Notes: generated from the letters alone by a model not told the origin. A stretch of 64,000 nucleotides of DNA from Rhodopseudomonas_A palustris_F (GCF_000013745.1 NC_007925.1:1550001-1614000), one strand, 5' to 3'. Shown: positions 32,360-41,581, numbered from the stretch's first letter. Program-made: numbers and translations.

Positions 32360-35300
32360 TTATCCCAATCGCCCCGAAGCGTGGGCGAGCAGCGTGTAGA
32401 CCAGCCCGGTTTCCGAGACCAGATGTCCGCGCAGCACCGCCGGTCCGCGCTCGTCGCGCGCCACCTCGTCGAGCAGCCGCTCGAACTCGGTGATGTAGCG
32501 GTCGACGGTCTGCTTGAAGTTGCGGTCGCTGCGATATTTGCGGCCGACTTCGTCGAACGCCTTCTGGCCGGCCGGGGTGTACAGCCGCTTGGTGAAGGCC
32601 TTGGCCTCGCCGCGCTGATAGCGATCCCACATCTCGGCGGCGAGGTTGCGATCGAGCAGCCGGCCGATGTCGAGCGACAGCGAGTCGAGCGGGTTGCCGC
32701 TGGCAGCTTGCGGCGCCGGTTGCGGCGTGCGGCTGCGCGGCGCTTCGCGCTCGTTGCCGTTGTCGGCGCGGTTCAGCAGGTCGGACAGCCAGCCGTCGCG
32801 GCCCTGATCGGCGTCGGCGGGGCTCACCGGCGGCGCTTCGGTGCGCCGCGGCGCGGACGGCAGGCCGAGGTCCGGCGGCGGTAGGGTGGCGGCGCTGGAG
32901 TCGCGACCGCGCGGGGCCTGACGCAGCGGCGCTTCGTTGCGGCCGCCGGCGGCGGCCAGCATCGGCTCTTCTTCGCGCTGGGCGTTGCGGCCGCTGCTGA
33001 CCACGTCGAGGCCGCGGCCATGGCGGGCGACGATGCGGTTCAACTCGGCCAACGCCTCGATCTGATCGACGATCACCTTGCGCATCTGCGCGGTGCTCTC
33101 GGCGGCTTCCTGGGGAATTTCCAGCACGCCGCGCCGCAGTTCCTCGCGGGTCGATTCCAGCTCGTTGTGCATTTCCGACGCCATCTGCTTCATGCTCTGA
33201 ACCATGGAGGAGAATTTGTCGGCCGACTGCTTGAACATCGCGTCGGCTTCGCGAGTGCCCTGTTGGTACAATTCGCTCATCGCCTCGGAGGTCAGGCGGC
33301 GTTCCTGTTCGGCGGAGGAGCGCACCGCCTCGAACTGCCGCGCGATCGTCGCTGAACCGGCGCCGGCGGTTTCCGCCACCACGCGGGCGATGTCGCGGGC
33401 GCGCTCTTCGGCCGCCGCCAGCGATTCATCCAACAGCCCGGTGAACCGGCTCAGCCGCTGATCGAGATCGGCGGTGCGCAGGTCGATGGTGGTGATCAGC
33501 GATTCCAATTCGCCCTTGCGCTCGGCGACCGAAGCGGTGGTGCCGCGGTTGCTCTGCTCGACCAGCGCCGCGGCTTCCACCAGGGCATTGCCGTGGGCCG
33601 CGAACTGTTCCGACAGCGAGCCGAGATCGACCAGCGCCCGGCTGGTCTTGGTGTTGAACACCGTAAGCTGGTCTTCCAACGCCTGGGTGGCGACGCCGTT
33701 TTGCGAGTTCACGTCGTTCATGGTGGAGACGAAGTCCGCCACCCGGGTGACCAGCGCGCGCTCCAGCGAGTTGAGGTTCTCGTGGGCGCCGGTCAGCACT
33801 TCCTGTAGCAGGATGTTGCCCTCGCGCAGGCGCTCGAACAGCGCCACCGTGTCGGTGCGCAGGATCTTGCTGGTTTCCTGCATTTCGGTAACCGCCGAGA
33901 TCGAGACCTGACGCGACTGTTCGATCGCGGTGCGCGACGCCTGTTCGAGGTCCTTCAGCGACTTGCTGATCGCGCCGGTGGCGAGTTCGCTGGCGCCGTT
34001 GATGGTGCGTGCGACCTCGGTGCTGTTGGTCACGATGGTGGTCGAGAACGCCTTGCCGCGGCTTTCGATCGCCTTCAGCGCTTCGCTGGTCACCCGATCG
34101 ATGTCGATCGTCAGCTGATTGGTCCGGCCGCCGATGGCGTCGACCAGCGTGCCGCGCTTGCCGTCGATCATCTGCGCCAGCCGATCGGTCTGCTGCTGCA
34201 CGTAGCTGACGAGTTCGTCGGTCTTGCCGGTCATCGTGGAGCCGAAGCTGCCGCTGGCGGCAAACACCGAGCGTTCGATCTCGGCCGAGGTGGTCTTGAT
34301 CTTGGTCGAGGCTTCGTTCGACGCGGCGACCAGCGCGTTCTGCGCGTTGGCCGCACTGGCCTGGATGGTGTCGGTGGTGTTCGCCGTCACCGTCGCCAGG
34401 TTGCGCTCGATGTCGGCGGAGATCGCCTTCATCTGGCTGGCGGACTCCGCCGTCACCGTGACCAGTGTCGACTGCACCTCGCGGGCATTGCCCAGCAGCG
34501 ACGCCGCGGTGTCGGCGCCGACCTTGGTCAGCGTGCGTTCGACATCGATCGCCAGCGACTTGACGTGGTTGGTCGCATCTTCCGACGCGGTCACCAGGCT
34601 GGTCTGCGCCTCGCGAGCGCCGGCCACGATCGCCTCGGCGGTGGCGATGCCGACCGCCGAGAGCCTGCGTTCGACGTCTTCGGCCAAAGCGCTGACCTGG
34701 CCGGCCGTCTCGGTGGAGGCGCTGACCAGGGTGTTCTGCGCCTCCCGGGCGCCGGACAGAATGGCTGCGGCGGTGGAGGTGCCGACCGCGGTCAAGGTGC
34801 GCTCGACGTCGCCGGCCAGCGATTTGACTTGGCCCGAGACATCGCTCGAGGCGCTCAACAGCCGCTCTTGGGCTTCACGCGCGCTGCCGAGGATCGAGTC
34901 GGCGGTGGCCGATCCGGCCGCCGACAGCGTGCGTTCGACATCGATCGCCAACGACTTGACGTGGTTCGCGGCGTCGCTGGAGGCGGTGACGAGGGCGTTC
35001 TGCGCGTCGCGCGCACTGTTGAGAATGGTCTCGGCGGTGGCCGATCCCGCGCTCGACAAGGTGCGTTCGACGTCGGCGGTAAGCGACTTGACGTGCTCGG
35101 AGGCATCCGACGACGCCGTGACCAGCGCGGTCTGCGCGGCGCGGGCGCCGGTCAGCACGGAATCGGCGGTGGCCGATCCGGCGGCAAACAACGTGCGTTC
35201 GATATCGGCGGACAGCGAACGGATCTGGTTGGCGACCTCGGCGGAGGTGGTCACCAGCGTGGTCTGGGCTTCGCGCGCGCCGGAGAGCAGCGCGGTCGCG

Positions 35301-38300
35301 GTCGAACTGCCCGCCGTCGAGAGCGAGCGCTCGACGTCCGCGGCCAGCGATCTGACCTGGCCGGCGGCGTCTGCAGACGCCGCCAACAGCGTCGCCTGGG
35401 CGTCGCGGGCGCTGCTGACGATCGAGCCCGCGGCGTTGGTGCCGACGGCGGTCAGCGCGTTCTCGACCTCGCTCGAGGTCAGCTTGAGCTGGGCGCCGAC
35501 CTCGGCGGATGCGGCGAGCAGCGATTCCTGCGCGGCGCGTGCCCCGGTCTGGATGGTCTCGCTGGTGTTGACCACGAGATGCGTGAGCGAGCGCTCGGCG
35601 TCCTCGACATGGGCTTTGATGCCGAGCGACAATTCCTCGGCCCGGGCCATCAGACTATCGCTGGCGTTGCGGCCGCTGCTTTCGATCCGGCCGACCACGG
35701 CTTCGACGCGCGAGCCCAGCAGATCCTCGAACTGGGTGACGCGGATGTCGATGTCGGTGGCCACGGCGCCGGCGCTGGTCTCCAGCCCCTGGTGGATTTC
35801 CTGGAAGCGGGCGGTGACGATGTCGGCGAGGTGACTGCTGCGGCCATCGATCGCCTCGGTCACGTCGGCGATGCGCTGGTCGATGGCGCTGACCGCCTGC
35901 GCGGTGCCGTCGGTCAGCGACTGGGTGAGGTGGGCAAGCCGCGAGTCGATCGAATGCACCGCCTGGGTGGCGCCGTCGGTCAGCGACATCGTCAGATGGC
36001 TGAGCCGGATGTCGATCGCCTGCGTCGCATTGGCGGCGCCGTCGGTCAACGCGCTGGTGAGGCGGCCGAGCCGGGCGTCGATCGCCTCGGTGGCGGTGGC
36101 GGAGCCCTCGGTGAATGTGGCGGTGAGCCGGTGGATGCGGCCTTCGATCGCGTCGGTGGCGTCGGCGGCGCTCTCGGTGAACGACGTGGTGAGCCGGCTG
36201 AGCCGGCTGTCGATCGCGTCGGTGGCGTGGGCGGCGCGCTCGGTCAGCGTCTTGGTGAGCTCGCTGAGCCGGCTGTCGACGGCGTCGGTGGCGTTGGCGG
36301 CGCCTTCGGTCAGCGACTGCGTCAGATGGCTCAGTCGCGTGTCGATGGATTCGGCGGCGTTGGCGGCGCCCTCGGTGAGCGACTGCGTCAGCTGGCTGAG
36401 CCGGGTGTCGATCGATTCAACGGCCTGCGCGGCGCCGTCGGTCAGCGACGAACTCAGGGTTTCGATGCGGCTGTCGATGGTTTCGATGACCGAATTGGCG
36501 CGGGTATCGAAGGTCAATTCCAGCGACTTCAGGTGGCCATCGACGGCGGCGTCGAAGCTCTTGATCTTGCTGTCGAGCGAGCCGTCGAGGCCGGACACCC
36601 GGGTTTCGAAGGTGGTCTCGAACTGCGACAGACGGTTGTCGAGCGCCGCGCTGATGGCGCCGCCGTTGGAGGTCAGCCTTGTGTCGAAGGTGTCGACATA
36701 GGTCTTCAGCGTCTCCGAGATCTCCTGGGTGCGCTGTCCCATGCGCTCGACGATGTCGCCGCCGAAGGTTTTGACGGTGCGGTCGAATTCGGAGATGTGG
36801 CGGGTGATCAAGGCACCCAGCGTGCCGCTGTCGCGCGCGAACCGCTCGGCGAGTTCGCTGCCCTGGTCCTTCACCAGTTCGTCGAACGCGCTCATCTGCA
36901 TGCTGAGCGTATCGTGCGCGTTCTCGGTCTGGCTGACGACCTTGGCCACCAGCGTGTTGACGGTGACGTCGAGCGCTTCGCTGGCCTTGTCGCCGCTGGT
37001 CAGAACCTGGGTGGCCAGCCGGTTGCCGGCCTCGTCGATCTTGCTGACCAGATCGCCGCTGCGCAATTCGAGCTCGAGCAACAGCGAGTCGCTGGAGTTC
37101 TTCAGCGAATCGTGGACCTGCTCGGTGCGCTCGGAGATGCCGTCGACGATCGAGGACGACTTCTGTTCGAATTCGCCGGTGATGCGATCGATGCGCTCGT
37201 TCAGCATGTCGTGCACGCGGTCGGCCAGTTCGACGAATTCGTTGTGGACGTGGCCGGTCTTGAAATTCAGGCTGTTGGTGAGCCGTTCGCTGGCCTCGAG
37301 CACCGCGCGCGTGGTCTCCGAACTGGCTTCCTCGAAACGGTCCAACAGATCGCCGCCGCGCTCGCCGAGCGTGAGGATCATGTGGTCGCCGGCGGTCGAC
37401 AGCGCGTTGGTGATGTGGGCGCCGCGCTCTTCCAGCGCGCCGGTGATGCTCTTGGCGACTTCGTCGACCCGCGAGGCGATCGCATCCGAGATCAGCGCGA
37501 TGTCGTGGCGCAGATCGATCTGCACGCCGGAGATCGCGCTGCGCACCTGCTCGGCCTGGCCGACCAGGTTGTCGCGCTGATGCGCGATGTCCTGCAACAA
37601 TGCGCGGATCCGCACTTCGTTGTCGGAATAGGCGCGCTCCAGCGCCGAGACCTCGTTGGCGACCAGGGTTTCCAGTTCGCCGGCGCGCGCGATGGCGCGC
37701 TCGACGCCGTCGCCCATCGCCGCGACCTCGCGGCGGATCGCTTGGCCGACCGTCACCATGGAATCGCTGGTGGCGCCCTCGGGCTCGGAAAACCGGATCG
37801 CGACCTGCGCCATCGACTGCGCGATCATCCGCAATTCCTGGCCGCGCCAGGCCAGGCTGGCGAGGAAATAGAACAGCATCACCGGGGCGAAGAACAAGGC
37901 GGCCAATCCGGCCAACACCAGCACGCCGCCGCTGCCCTGGCCGATGAAGGCCTGCAGCGCCGGCAGGAAGGCGACGGTCAACAGGCCGGCGCCGACCAGC
38001 CAGATGCCGGCGAACACCGAGGCCAGGGTGTAGACGTTGCGGGCAGGGCGGCCCTTCTGAATGGCTTGCAGCAATTGGCCGATGGTTTCGCGGTCGTCGT
38101 TGGCGGCGCGGCGGGTGAACCGCTGCTCCTCGCCTTCGTCGAAAGTCGGGGGCCGCGGATCAGGGATGCGCGGCTCATAGCCGCCGCCGGCCTCGACGTC
38201 GGCGGCATGGGGCGAACTGTCATTCCTGACCGAGGTCGCTTCGCCGCCGGCCGCGGGCGCGTCGCTGATGTTCAGGGCTTCCTGAATCGCAGACAGCGCA

Positions 38301-38341
38301 ACTTCGGTGGGATCTTTGACCTTCTTGGGATTGTTCGCCAT
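32360..38341 (-). CDS. giant membrane-anchored repeat protein, homologue of the growth-pole-ring protein GPR/RgsE
   Basis: 1993 residues. An N-terminal cytosolic part (1-100) precedes two membrane spans at about 104-126 and 138-161. A very long helical region lies between residue 170 and 1750. Within it are ten 22-residue repeats of the IDxRLxxLTxSLTEGAANA type (about 620-840) and ten 44-residue repeats of the GAREAQxxLVTASxDAxxxVKS...DVERTL type (about 930-1365). A Pro-rich linker comes next. The last 110 residues form a folded domain (LSLDIGRLLDRNLAAEMWDR, LYTPAGQKAFDEVGRKYRSD). This size, topology and apolipoprotein-like 22-mer pattern match the Rhizobiales polar-growth proteins Agrobacterium GPR and Sinorhizobium RgsE, which form a ring at the growing pole. 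It is monocistronic, with a CtrA box upstream. Confidence 0.82.
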   Translation of the reverse strand: MANNPKKVKDPTEVALSAIQEALNISDAPAAGGEATSVRNDSSPHAADVEAGGGYEPRIPDPRPPTFDEGEEQRFTRRAANDDRETIGQLLQAIQKGRPARNVYTLASVFAGIWLVGAGLLTVAFLPALQAFIGQGSGGVLVLAGLAALFFAPVMLFYFLASLAWRGQELRMIAQSMAQVAIRFSEPEGATSDSMVTVGQAIRREVAAMGDGVERAIARAGELETLVANEVSALERAYSDNEVRIRALLQDIAHQRDNLVGQAEQVRSAISGVQIDLRHDIALISDAIASRVDEVAKSITGALEERGAHITNALSTAGDHMILTLGERGGDLLDRFEEASSETTRAVLEASERLTNSLNFKTGHVHNEFVELADRVHDMLNERIDRITGEFEQKSSSIVDGISERTEQVHDSLKNSSDSLLLELELRSGDLVSKIDEAGNRLATQVLTSGDKASEALDVTVNTLVAKVVSQTENAHDTLSMQMSAFDELVKDQGSELAERFARDSGTLGALITRHISEFDRTVKTFGGDIVERMGQRTQEISETLKTYVDTFDTRLTSNGGAISAALDNRLSQFETTFETRVSGLDGSLDSKIKSFDAAVDGHLKSLELTFDTRANSVIETIDSRIETLSSSLTDGAAQAVESIDTRLSQLTQSLTEGAANAAESIDTRLSHLTQSLTEGAANATDAVDSRLSELTKTLTERAAHATDAIDSRLSRLTTSFTESAADATDAIEGRIHRLTATFTEGSATATEAIDARLGRLTSALTDGAANATQAIDIRLSHLTMSLTDGATQAVHSIDSRLAHLTQSLTDGTAQAVSAIDQRIADVTEAIDGRSSHLADIVTARFQEIHQGLETSAGAVATDIDIRVTQFEDLLGSRVEAVVGRIESSGRNASDSLMARAEELSLGIKAHVEDAERSLTHLVVNTSETIQTGARAAQESLLAASAEVGAQLKLTSSEVENALTAVGTNAAGSIVSSARDAQATLLAASADAAGQVRSLAADVERSLSTAGSSTATALLSGAREAQTTLVTTSAEVANQIRSLSADIERTLFAAGSATADSVLTGARAAQTALVTASSDASEHVKSLTADVERTLSSAGSATAETILNSARDAQNALVTASSDAANHVKSLAIDVERTLSAAGSATADSILGSAREAQERLLSASSDVSGQVKSLAGDVERTLTAVGTSTAAAILSGAREAQNTLVSASTETAGQVSALAEDVERRLSAVGIATAEAIVAGAREAQTSLVTASEDATNHVKSLAIDVERTLTKVGADTAASLLGNAREVQSTLVTVTAESASQMKAISADIERNLATVTANTTDTIQASAANAQNALVAASNEASTKIKTTSAEIERSVFAASGSFGSTMTGKTDELVSYVQQQTDRLAQMIDGKRGTLVDAIGGRTNQLTIDIDRVTSEALKAIESRGKAFSTTIVTNSTEVARTINGASELATGAISKSLKDLEQASRTAIEQSRQVSISAVTEMQETSKILRTDTVALFERLREGNILLQEVLTGAHENLNSLERALVTRVADFVSTMNDVNSQNGVATQALEDQLTVFNTKTSRALVDLGSLSEQFAAHGNALVEAAALVEQSNRGTTASVAERKGELESLITTIDLRTADLDQRLSRFTGLLDESLAAAEERARDIARVVAETAGAGSATIARQFEAVRSSAEQERRLTSEAMSELYQQGTREADAMFKQSADKFSSMVQSMKQMASEMHNELESTREELRRGVLEIPQEAAESTAQMRKVIVDQIEALAELNRIVARHGRGLDVVSSGRNAQREEEPMLAAAGGRNEAPLRQAPRGRDSSAATLPPPDLGLPSAPRRTEAPPVSPADADQGRDGWLSDLLNRADNGNEREAPRSRTPQPAPQAASGNPLDSLSLDIGRLLDRNLAAEMWDRYQRGEAKAFTKRLYTPAGQKAFDEVGRKYRSDRNFKQTVDRYITEFERLLDEVARDERGPAVLRGHLVSETGLVYTLLAHASGRLG

Positions 38342-38512
38342 GTGCAGTCTACGCCCTTGTTCTACGCATCCGGGGACTTTGCGCGGTCACCGACCGCGGC
38401 CTGATCGCCGGCACCGGCGGCTCCCTGGTATTTAAACCGATCGAACCGCCAGCTTGTCCCACCACTCCGCAAACATCCTATTGTCTTGGCGATGCGAATG
38501 AAATGGTTGCCG

Positions 38513-38527
38513 TTAAGAACATCTTAA
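38513..38527. promoter_or_regulatory. CtrA binding site (TTAA-N7-TTAA)
   Basis: TTAAGAACATCTTAA is an exact match to the full CtrA consensus TTAA-N7-TTAA. A third TTAA follows six bases later (38534-38537). The site is 172 bases upstream of the giant leftward gene start and about 230 bases upstream of the HPt gene start. CtrA is the cell-cycle master regulator of alphaproteobacteria and recognises exactly this motif. Confidence 0.72.
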
Positions 38528-38595
38528 TCATCGTTAACGCGGCGGCGTCCGCGTAAACCTACCGGGGAAAAACCCCGGGAAAAACCTCAATTAAA

Positions 38596-38661
38596 GGCAA
38601 ACTATCGGCAAATACACGGCAAACTATCGGCAAAAAGACGGCAAACTTGCGGCAAACATGC
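38596..38661 (+). repeat. six 11-bp iterons with GGCAAA core
   Basis: Six consecutive 11-base units each start GGCAAA: GGCAAACTATC, GGCAAATACAC, GGCAAACTATC, GGCAAAAAGAC, GGCAAACTTGC and GGCAAACATGC. The same pattern can be read as three 22-base units. The core is invariant while the last five bases vary, and the spacing is close to one helical turn, as expected for side-by-side protein binding on one DNA face. Confidence 0.8.
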
Positions 38662-38745
38662 AAATAAACCGTTAACCACTTCCGTGGTTGGCTGGACCTT
38701 GAATTTGGTCGGAATCATCCGGCCCGGCCAACTGTGAGTAGCTTG

Positions 38746-39120
38746 ATGTTTCAACCCGGATGGATCGCCTGGATGCCGTCGCCTTCGATCGTTCCTGACG
38801 CAGCCCCGATCGACCATCAGCATCTGCAGCGGATGACGCTGGGCGACGAGGCGCTGGAGCGCGAGGTTTTGGCGCTGTTCACCGCGCAGGCCAAAGGCTT
38901 GATCACCCGGCTCGCGGCGTGGCCGGACGACGCCGCGGCGCTGGCGCATAAGTTAAAGGGTTCGGCGCGCGGCATCGGCGCGTTCGCGGTGGCGGATGCG
39001 GCCGGCGAGTTGGAGACCGTGTTGACCCATGGCGGCGACGCTTCGCTGGCGCTGTGGGCGCTCGATCTCGCGGTCAAAGCCGCGAGCGAGGCGATCGGCG
39101 AGCGGCTGAAGCGCTGCTGA
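38746..39120 (+). CDS. single-domain histidine phosphotransfer (HPt) protein
   Basis: 124-residue four-helix HPt protein. The phosphorylatable histidine is H68 in AALAHKLKGSARGIGAFAVA, the canonical HxLKGxAxxxGA signature. Flanking helices are LGDEALEREVLALFTAQAKG and AAGELETVLTHGG. A GTG at 38734 in frame is the alternative start (128 residues). No kinase or receiver gene is adjacent. The gene diverges from the GPR-like gene across a CtrA box, so a link to cell-cycle phosphorelays is attractive but unproven. Confidence 0.85.
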   Translation: MFQPGWIAWMPSPSIVPDAAPIDHQHLQRMTLGDEALEREVLALFTAQAKGLITRLAAWPDDAAALAHKLKGSARGIGAFAVADAAGELETVLTHGGDASLALWALDLAVKAASEAIGERLKRC

Positions 39121-39232
39121 TGCTGGGGTATTGAGCGCGGCTGCCTGGTTTTTGCGCGCAAGCGCTGGCGGAAACGGGATCGACCCGCTATAGGACGGCC
39201 CCGAACTTTTCTTCGCAGCAGCACGAGCAATC

Positions 39233-39553
39233 ATGGCCAAGATTAACTTTGTCGATCACTCCGGCGAAACCCGCAGCGTCGAGGTCGAGGAGGGCGCCAC
39301 CGTGATGGAGGCCGCCATCCGCAACGCCGTGCCGGGCATCGAGGCCGAATGCGGCGGCGCCTGCGCCTGCGCCACCTGCCACGTCTATGTCGACGAGGCC
39401 TGGCGCGACAAGACCGGCGCGCCGACCCCGATGGAAGAAGACATGCTGGATTTCGGCTTCGACGTGCGGCCGAATTCGCGGCTGTCGTGCCAGATCAAGG
39501 TCACCGAGGAACTCGACGGCCTGGTCGTCACCGTGCCGGAACGCCAGGCTTAA
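39233..39553 (+). CDS. [2Fe-2S] ferredoxin, adrenodoxin/ISC type (palustrisredoxin-like)
   Basis: 106-residue electron carrier. Cluster ligands are C40, C46, C49 (ECGGACACATCH) and C86 (LSCQIKV); C44 is an extra cysteine. The acidic segment VDEAWRDKTGAPTPMEEDML is the docking helix of vertebrate-type ferredoxins that serve P450 enzymes or Fe-S assembly. No Shine-Dalgarno sequence is obvious, but the ATG at 39233 begins the conserved MAKINFVDHSGE. The reductase gene 295 bases downstream is a plausible partner. As I recall, R. palustris has the same neighbourhood for PuxB and its FNR. Confidence 0.92.
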   Translation: MAKINFVDHSGETRSVEVEEGATVMEAAIRNAVPGIEAECGGACACATCHVYVDEAWRDKTGAPTPMEEDMLDFGFDVRPNSRLSCQIKVTEELDGLVVTVPERQA

Positions 39554-39848
39554 ACAGCCTCGCGCGGCCTGCCGCCGGCACCTCGACCGCGCGTCGTCGG
39601 CGTGCGGGTTGCGATCGCGGTCGGCCGACCGCACACCATCCGAAAGTCGAAATGCAGCGGGTTTTGCTGGGGCTGTGGGCCGGCGGCAGCGGCTGGCGCA
39701 TGGGCATAGCCGGCCTTGGAGCAGTTCTTGCGATAGGACAAGGTGGCCCCGCGTCGCCCGACCTAATTATGACTTTCCTCGCCTGGCCGCTTTGGCTAGA
39801 CACGCCGCCAAAGCCAGCCTGCCGCAACCCAACCGAAAAGATGGAACG

Positions 39849-40877
39849 ATGAGCGAAGCGATCAAAACCGATGTCCTGATAGTTGGCGCGGGCCCCTGCG
39901 GACTGTTCGCCGTGTTCGAGCTGGGCCTGCTCGACGTCAAGGTGCATCTGGTCGATATTCTCGACAAGATCGGCGGGCAATGCGCCGAGCTGTATCCGGA
40001 AAAGCCGATCTACGACATTCCCGGCATCCCGATGATCACCGGCCACGGCCTCACCGAATCCCTGCTCGAGCAGATCAAGCCGTTCAACCCGACCTTCCAT
40101 CTCAACGAGATGATCGAGACCGTGGAGAAGATCGGCGACCCCGGCTTCCGCGTCACCACCGACGCCGGCAAGGTGTTCGAATGCAAGGTGCTGGTAGTGG
40201 CCGCCGGCGGCGGCTCGTTCCAGCCGAAGCGCCCGCCGGTGCCGGGCATCGAGGCTTACGAAGGCGGCTCGGTGCACTACGCGGTGCGCAAGATGGAAGA
40301 ATTCCGCGACAAGGATCTGATGATCGTCGGCGGCGGCGATAGCGCGCTCGACTGGGTGCTCAACCTGCACCCGCTCGCCAAGCGCATCACGCTGGTGCAT
40401 CGCCGCGACGATTTCCGTGCCGCGCCGCATAGCGTCGAGCAGATGCGCGCGCTGGTCGCCTCCGGGCAGATGGATCTGCTGATCGGCCAGGTCACCGCGC
40501 TGGACGGCGAGGGCAAGGAGCTGTCCGCCGCCACCGTGAAGGGCAATGACGGCACCACCACCAAGGTCGCCTGCAATGCGATGCTGCCGTTCTTCGGGCT
40601 CACCATGAAGCTCGGCCCGGTGGCGAATTGGGGCCTGCATCTGGAGAACAACCTGGTGCCGGTCGACACCGGCACCTTCGAAACCAACGTGCCCGGCATC
40701 TTCGCGATCGGCGACATCAACACCTATCCGGGCAAGTTGAAGCTGATCTTGAGCGGCTTCCACGAGGGCGCGCTGATGGCGCAGAAGGCGGTCAAATACG
40801 TCTATCCGGACAAGCGCGTGGTGTTTCAGTACACCACGTCGTCGTCCAGCCTGCAGAAGAAGCTCGGCGTCAACTAA
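39849..40877 (+). CDS. ferredoxin--NADP+ reductase, thioredoxin-reductase-like
   Basis: 342-residue FAD flavoprotein of the TrxR-like FNR class, found in Bacillus, Chlorobium and Rhodopseudomonas. The FAD motif is VLIVGAGPCGLFAVFELG, then GGQCAELYPEKPIYDIPG. The NADP motif is LMIVGGGDSALDW. The second FAD block is VPGIFAIGDINTYPGKLKLI. The C-terminal YTTSSSSLQKKLGVN extension with an aromatic residue is characteristic of this class. The redox CxxC of true thioredoxin reductases is absent. GGAACG lies just before the ATG at 39849. A terminator with a GNRA loop follows. Confidence 0.93.
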   Translation: MSEAIKTDVLIVGAGPCGLFAVFELGLLDVKVHLVDILDKIGGQCAELYPEKPIYDIPGIPMITGHGLTESLLEQIKPFNPTFHLNEMIETVEKIGDPGFRVTTDAGKVFECKVLVVAAGGGSFQPKRPPVPGIEAYEGGSVHYAVRKMEEFRDKDLMIVGGGDSALDWVLNLHPLAKRITLVHRRDDFRAAPHSVEQMRALVASGQMDLLIGQVTALDGEGKELSAATVKGNDGTTTKVACNAMLPFFGLTMKLGPVANWGLHLENNLVPVDTGTFETNVPGIFAIGDINTYPGKLKLILSGFHEGALMAQKAVKYVYPDKRVVFQYTTSSSSLQKKLGVN

Positions 40878-40947
40878 GCGCTGGTTTTTTGCGCGACGTC
40901 GGCCAAGCGGCGCGACGTCGCGCAAGCGCCTGCTACTTGGTTATCGG

Positions 40948-40981
40948 AAAGCCGGATCGCGAAAGCGGTCCGGCTTTTTGC
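40948..40981 (+). terminator. rho-independent terminator with GAAA loop
   Basis: Stem AAAGCCGGATCGC / GCGGTCCGGCTTT (13 pairs including one T-G) closed by a GAAA tetraloop and followed by TTG with the T-run CTTTTTG. It lies 70 bases after the ferredoxin reductase stop. Confidence 0.85.
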
Positions 40982-41581
40982 TGGGGTGATCACGACCCGC
41001 ACTGCCGGCCACGCTGACGGCGCCTCCGACAAATCGCTGCGCTCTCCGCGTCATGGCCGGGCTTGTCCCGGCCATCCACGAACGCGATCGTCTCGCTTGC
41101 CGGCGTGGATGCCCGGGACAAGCCCGGGCATGACGGGGTGAGGTTGCCGCAAGATTTTTGCGTTTTCTGTGTACCGCCGAAAAGCGACCTTTCGCGGATT
41201 TCTGCGGGACCGCAAAATCGGCGTCAGCTCGTTGATTTGACTTCAAAAATGGCGCCGAGCGGCGACGCCGCTTGGGGCCGCTGATGTTGCGGCAAAGCCA
41301 AGGCAGCAATTTTCAGCGCCACATTCCTTGCGGCCAAAGCGCGGCGATTTGGTGAAGCCGGGCTGTCGCGCGCCGTGCCCGGAATAAGGCAAATCCGCCG
41401 CGAAAATAACGCTATCCCCGGGGCCGGCGGCGGCCGCGAATCGGCGCCGCCGCGACGCCGTGCCACGGGGGATGGCTGTGCACGGGGGCGCTGCCTGACG
41501 GCGAGCGGCGCCGCGGCGATTCCCCTCGGACGATTGATCTGCGCCGTGGACGCCGCCGAGGCGCCCCGCTAGGTTGCGCCG
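40982..41581. other. intergenic region with family B repeat
   Basis: After the terminator comes the palindrome at 41049-41135. The remaining 445 bases before the restriction enzyme gene contain no credible gene. 41150-41300 is less GC-rich and may carry the promoter. Confidence 0.5.
41049..41135 (+). repeat. interspersed palindrome, family B copy 4
   Basis: CGTCATGGCCGGGCTTGTCC on the left and GGGACAAGCCCGGGCATGACG on the right (41115-41135), with the inner GGCCATCCACG / CGTGGATGCCC pair. The longest, most regular arms of the six copies. Confidence 0.82.

Larger units (their letters stand above)
38342..38745. other. divergent control region between the GPR-like and HPt genes
   Basis: 404 bases, clearly more AT-rich than its flanks between 38470 and 38720. 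It holds a perfect CtrA box (38513-38527), an extra TTAA at 38534-38537, six GGCAAA elements at 11-base intervals (38596-38661), TTAACCAC (38672-38679) inside a small dyad, and one GANTC methylation site (38712-38716). Listed separately below. Confidence 0.7.

Noticed and set aside
34565..38404. A 1279-codon plus-strand open frame antisense to the giant repeat protein
   Set aside because: It is a by-product of GC-rich codon bias and the repeats on the other strand: the amino-acid text is Arg/Gly/Asp/Val-rich low complexity, there is no ribosome site, and the minus-strand frame has clear membrane spans and heptad-like repeats.
38596..38661. Replication origin iterons (oriC or plasmid type)
   Set aside because: No DnaA-box consensus, no replication initiator gene and too few repeats; regulatory binding sites are more likely.
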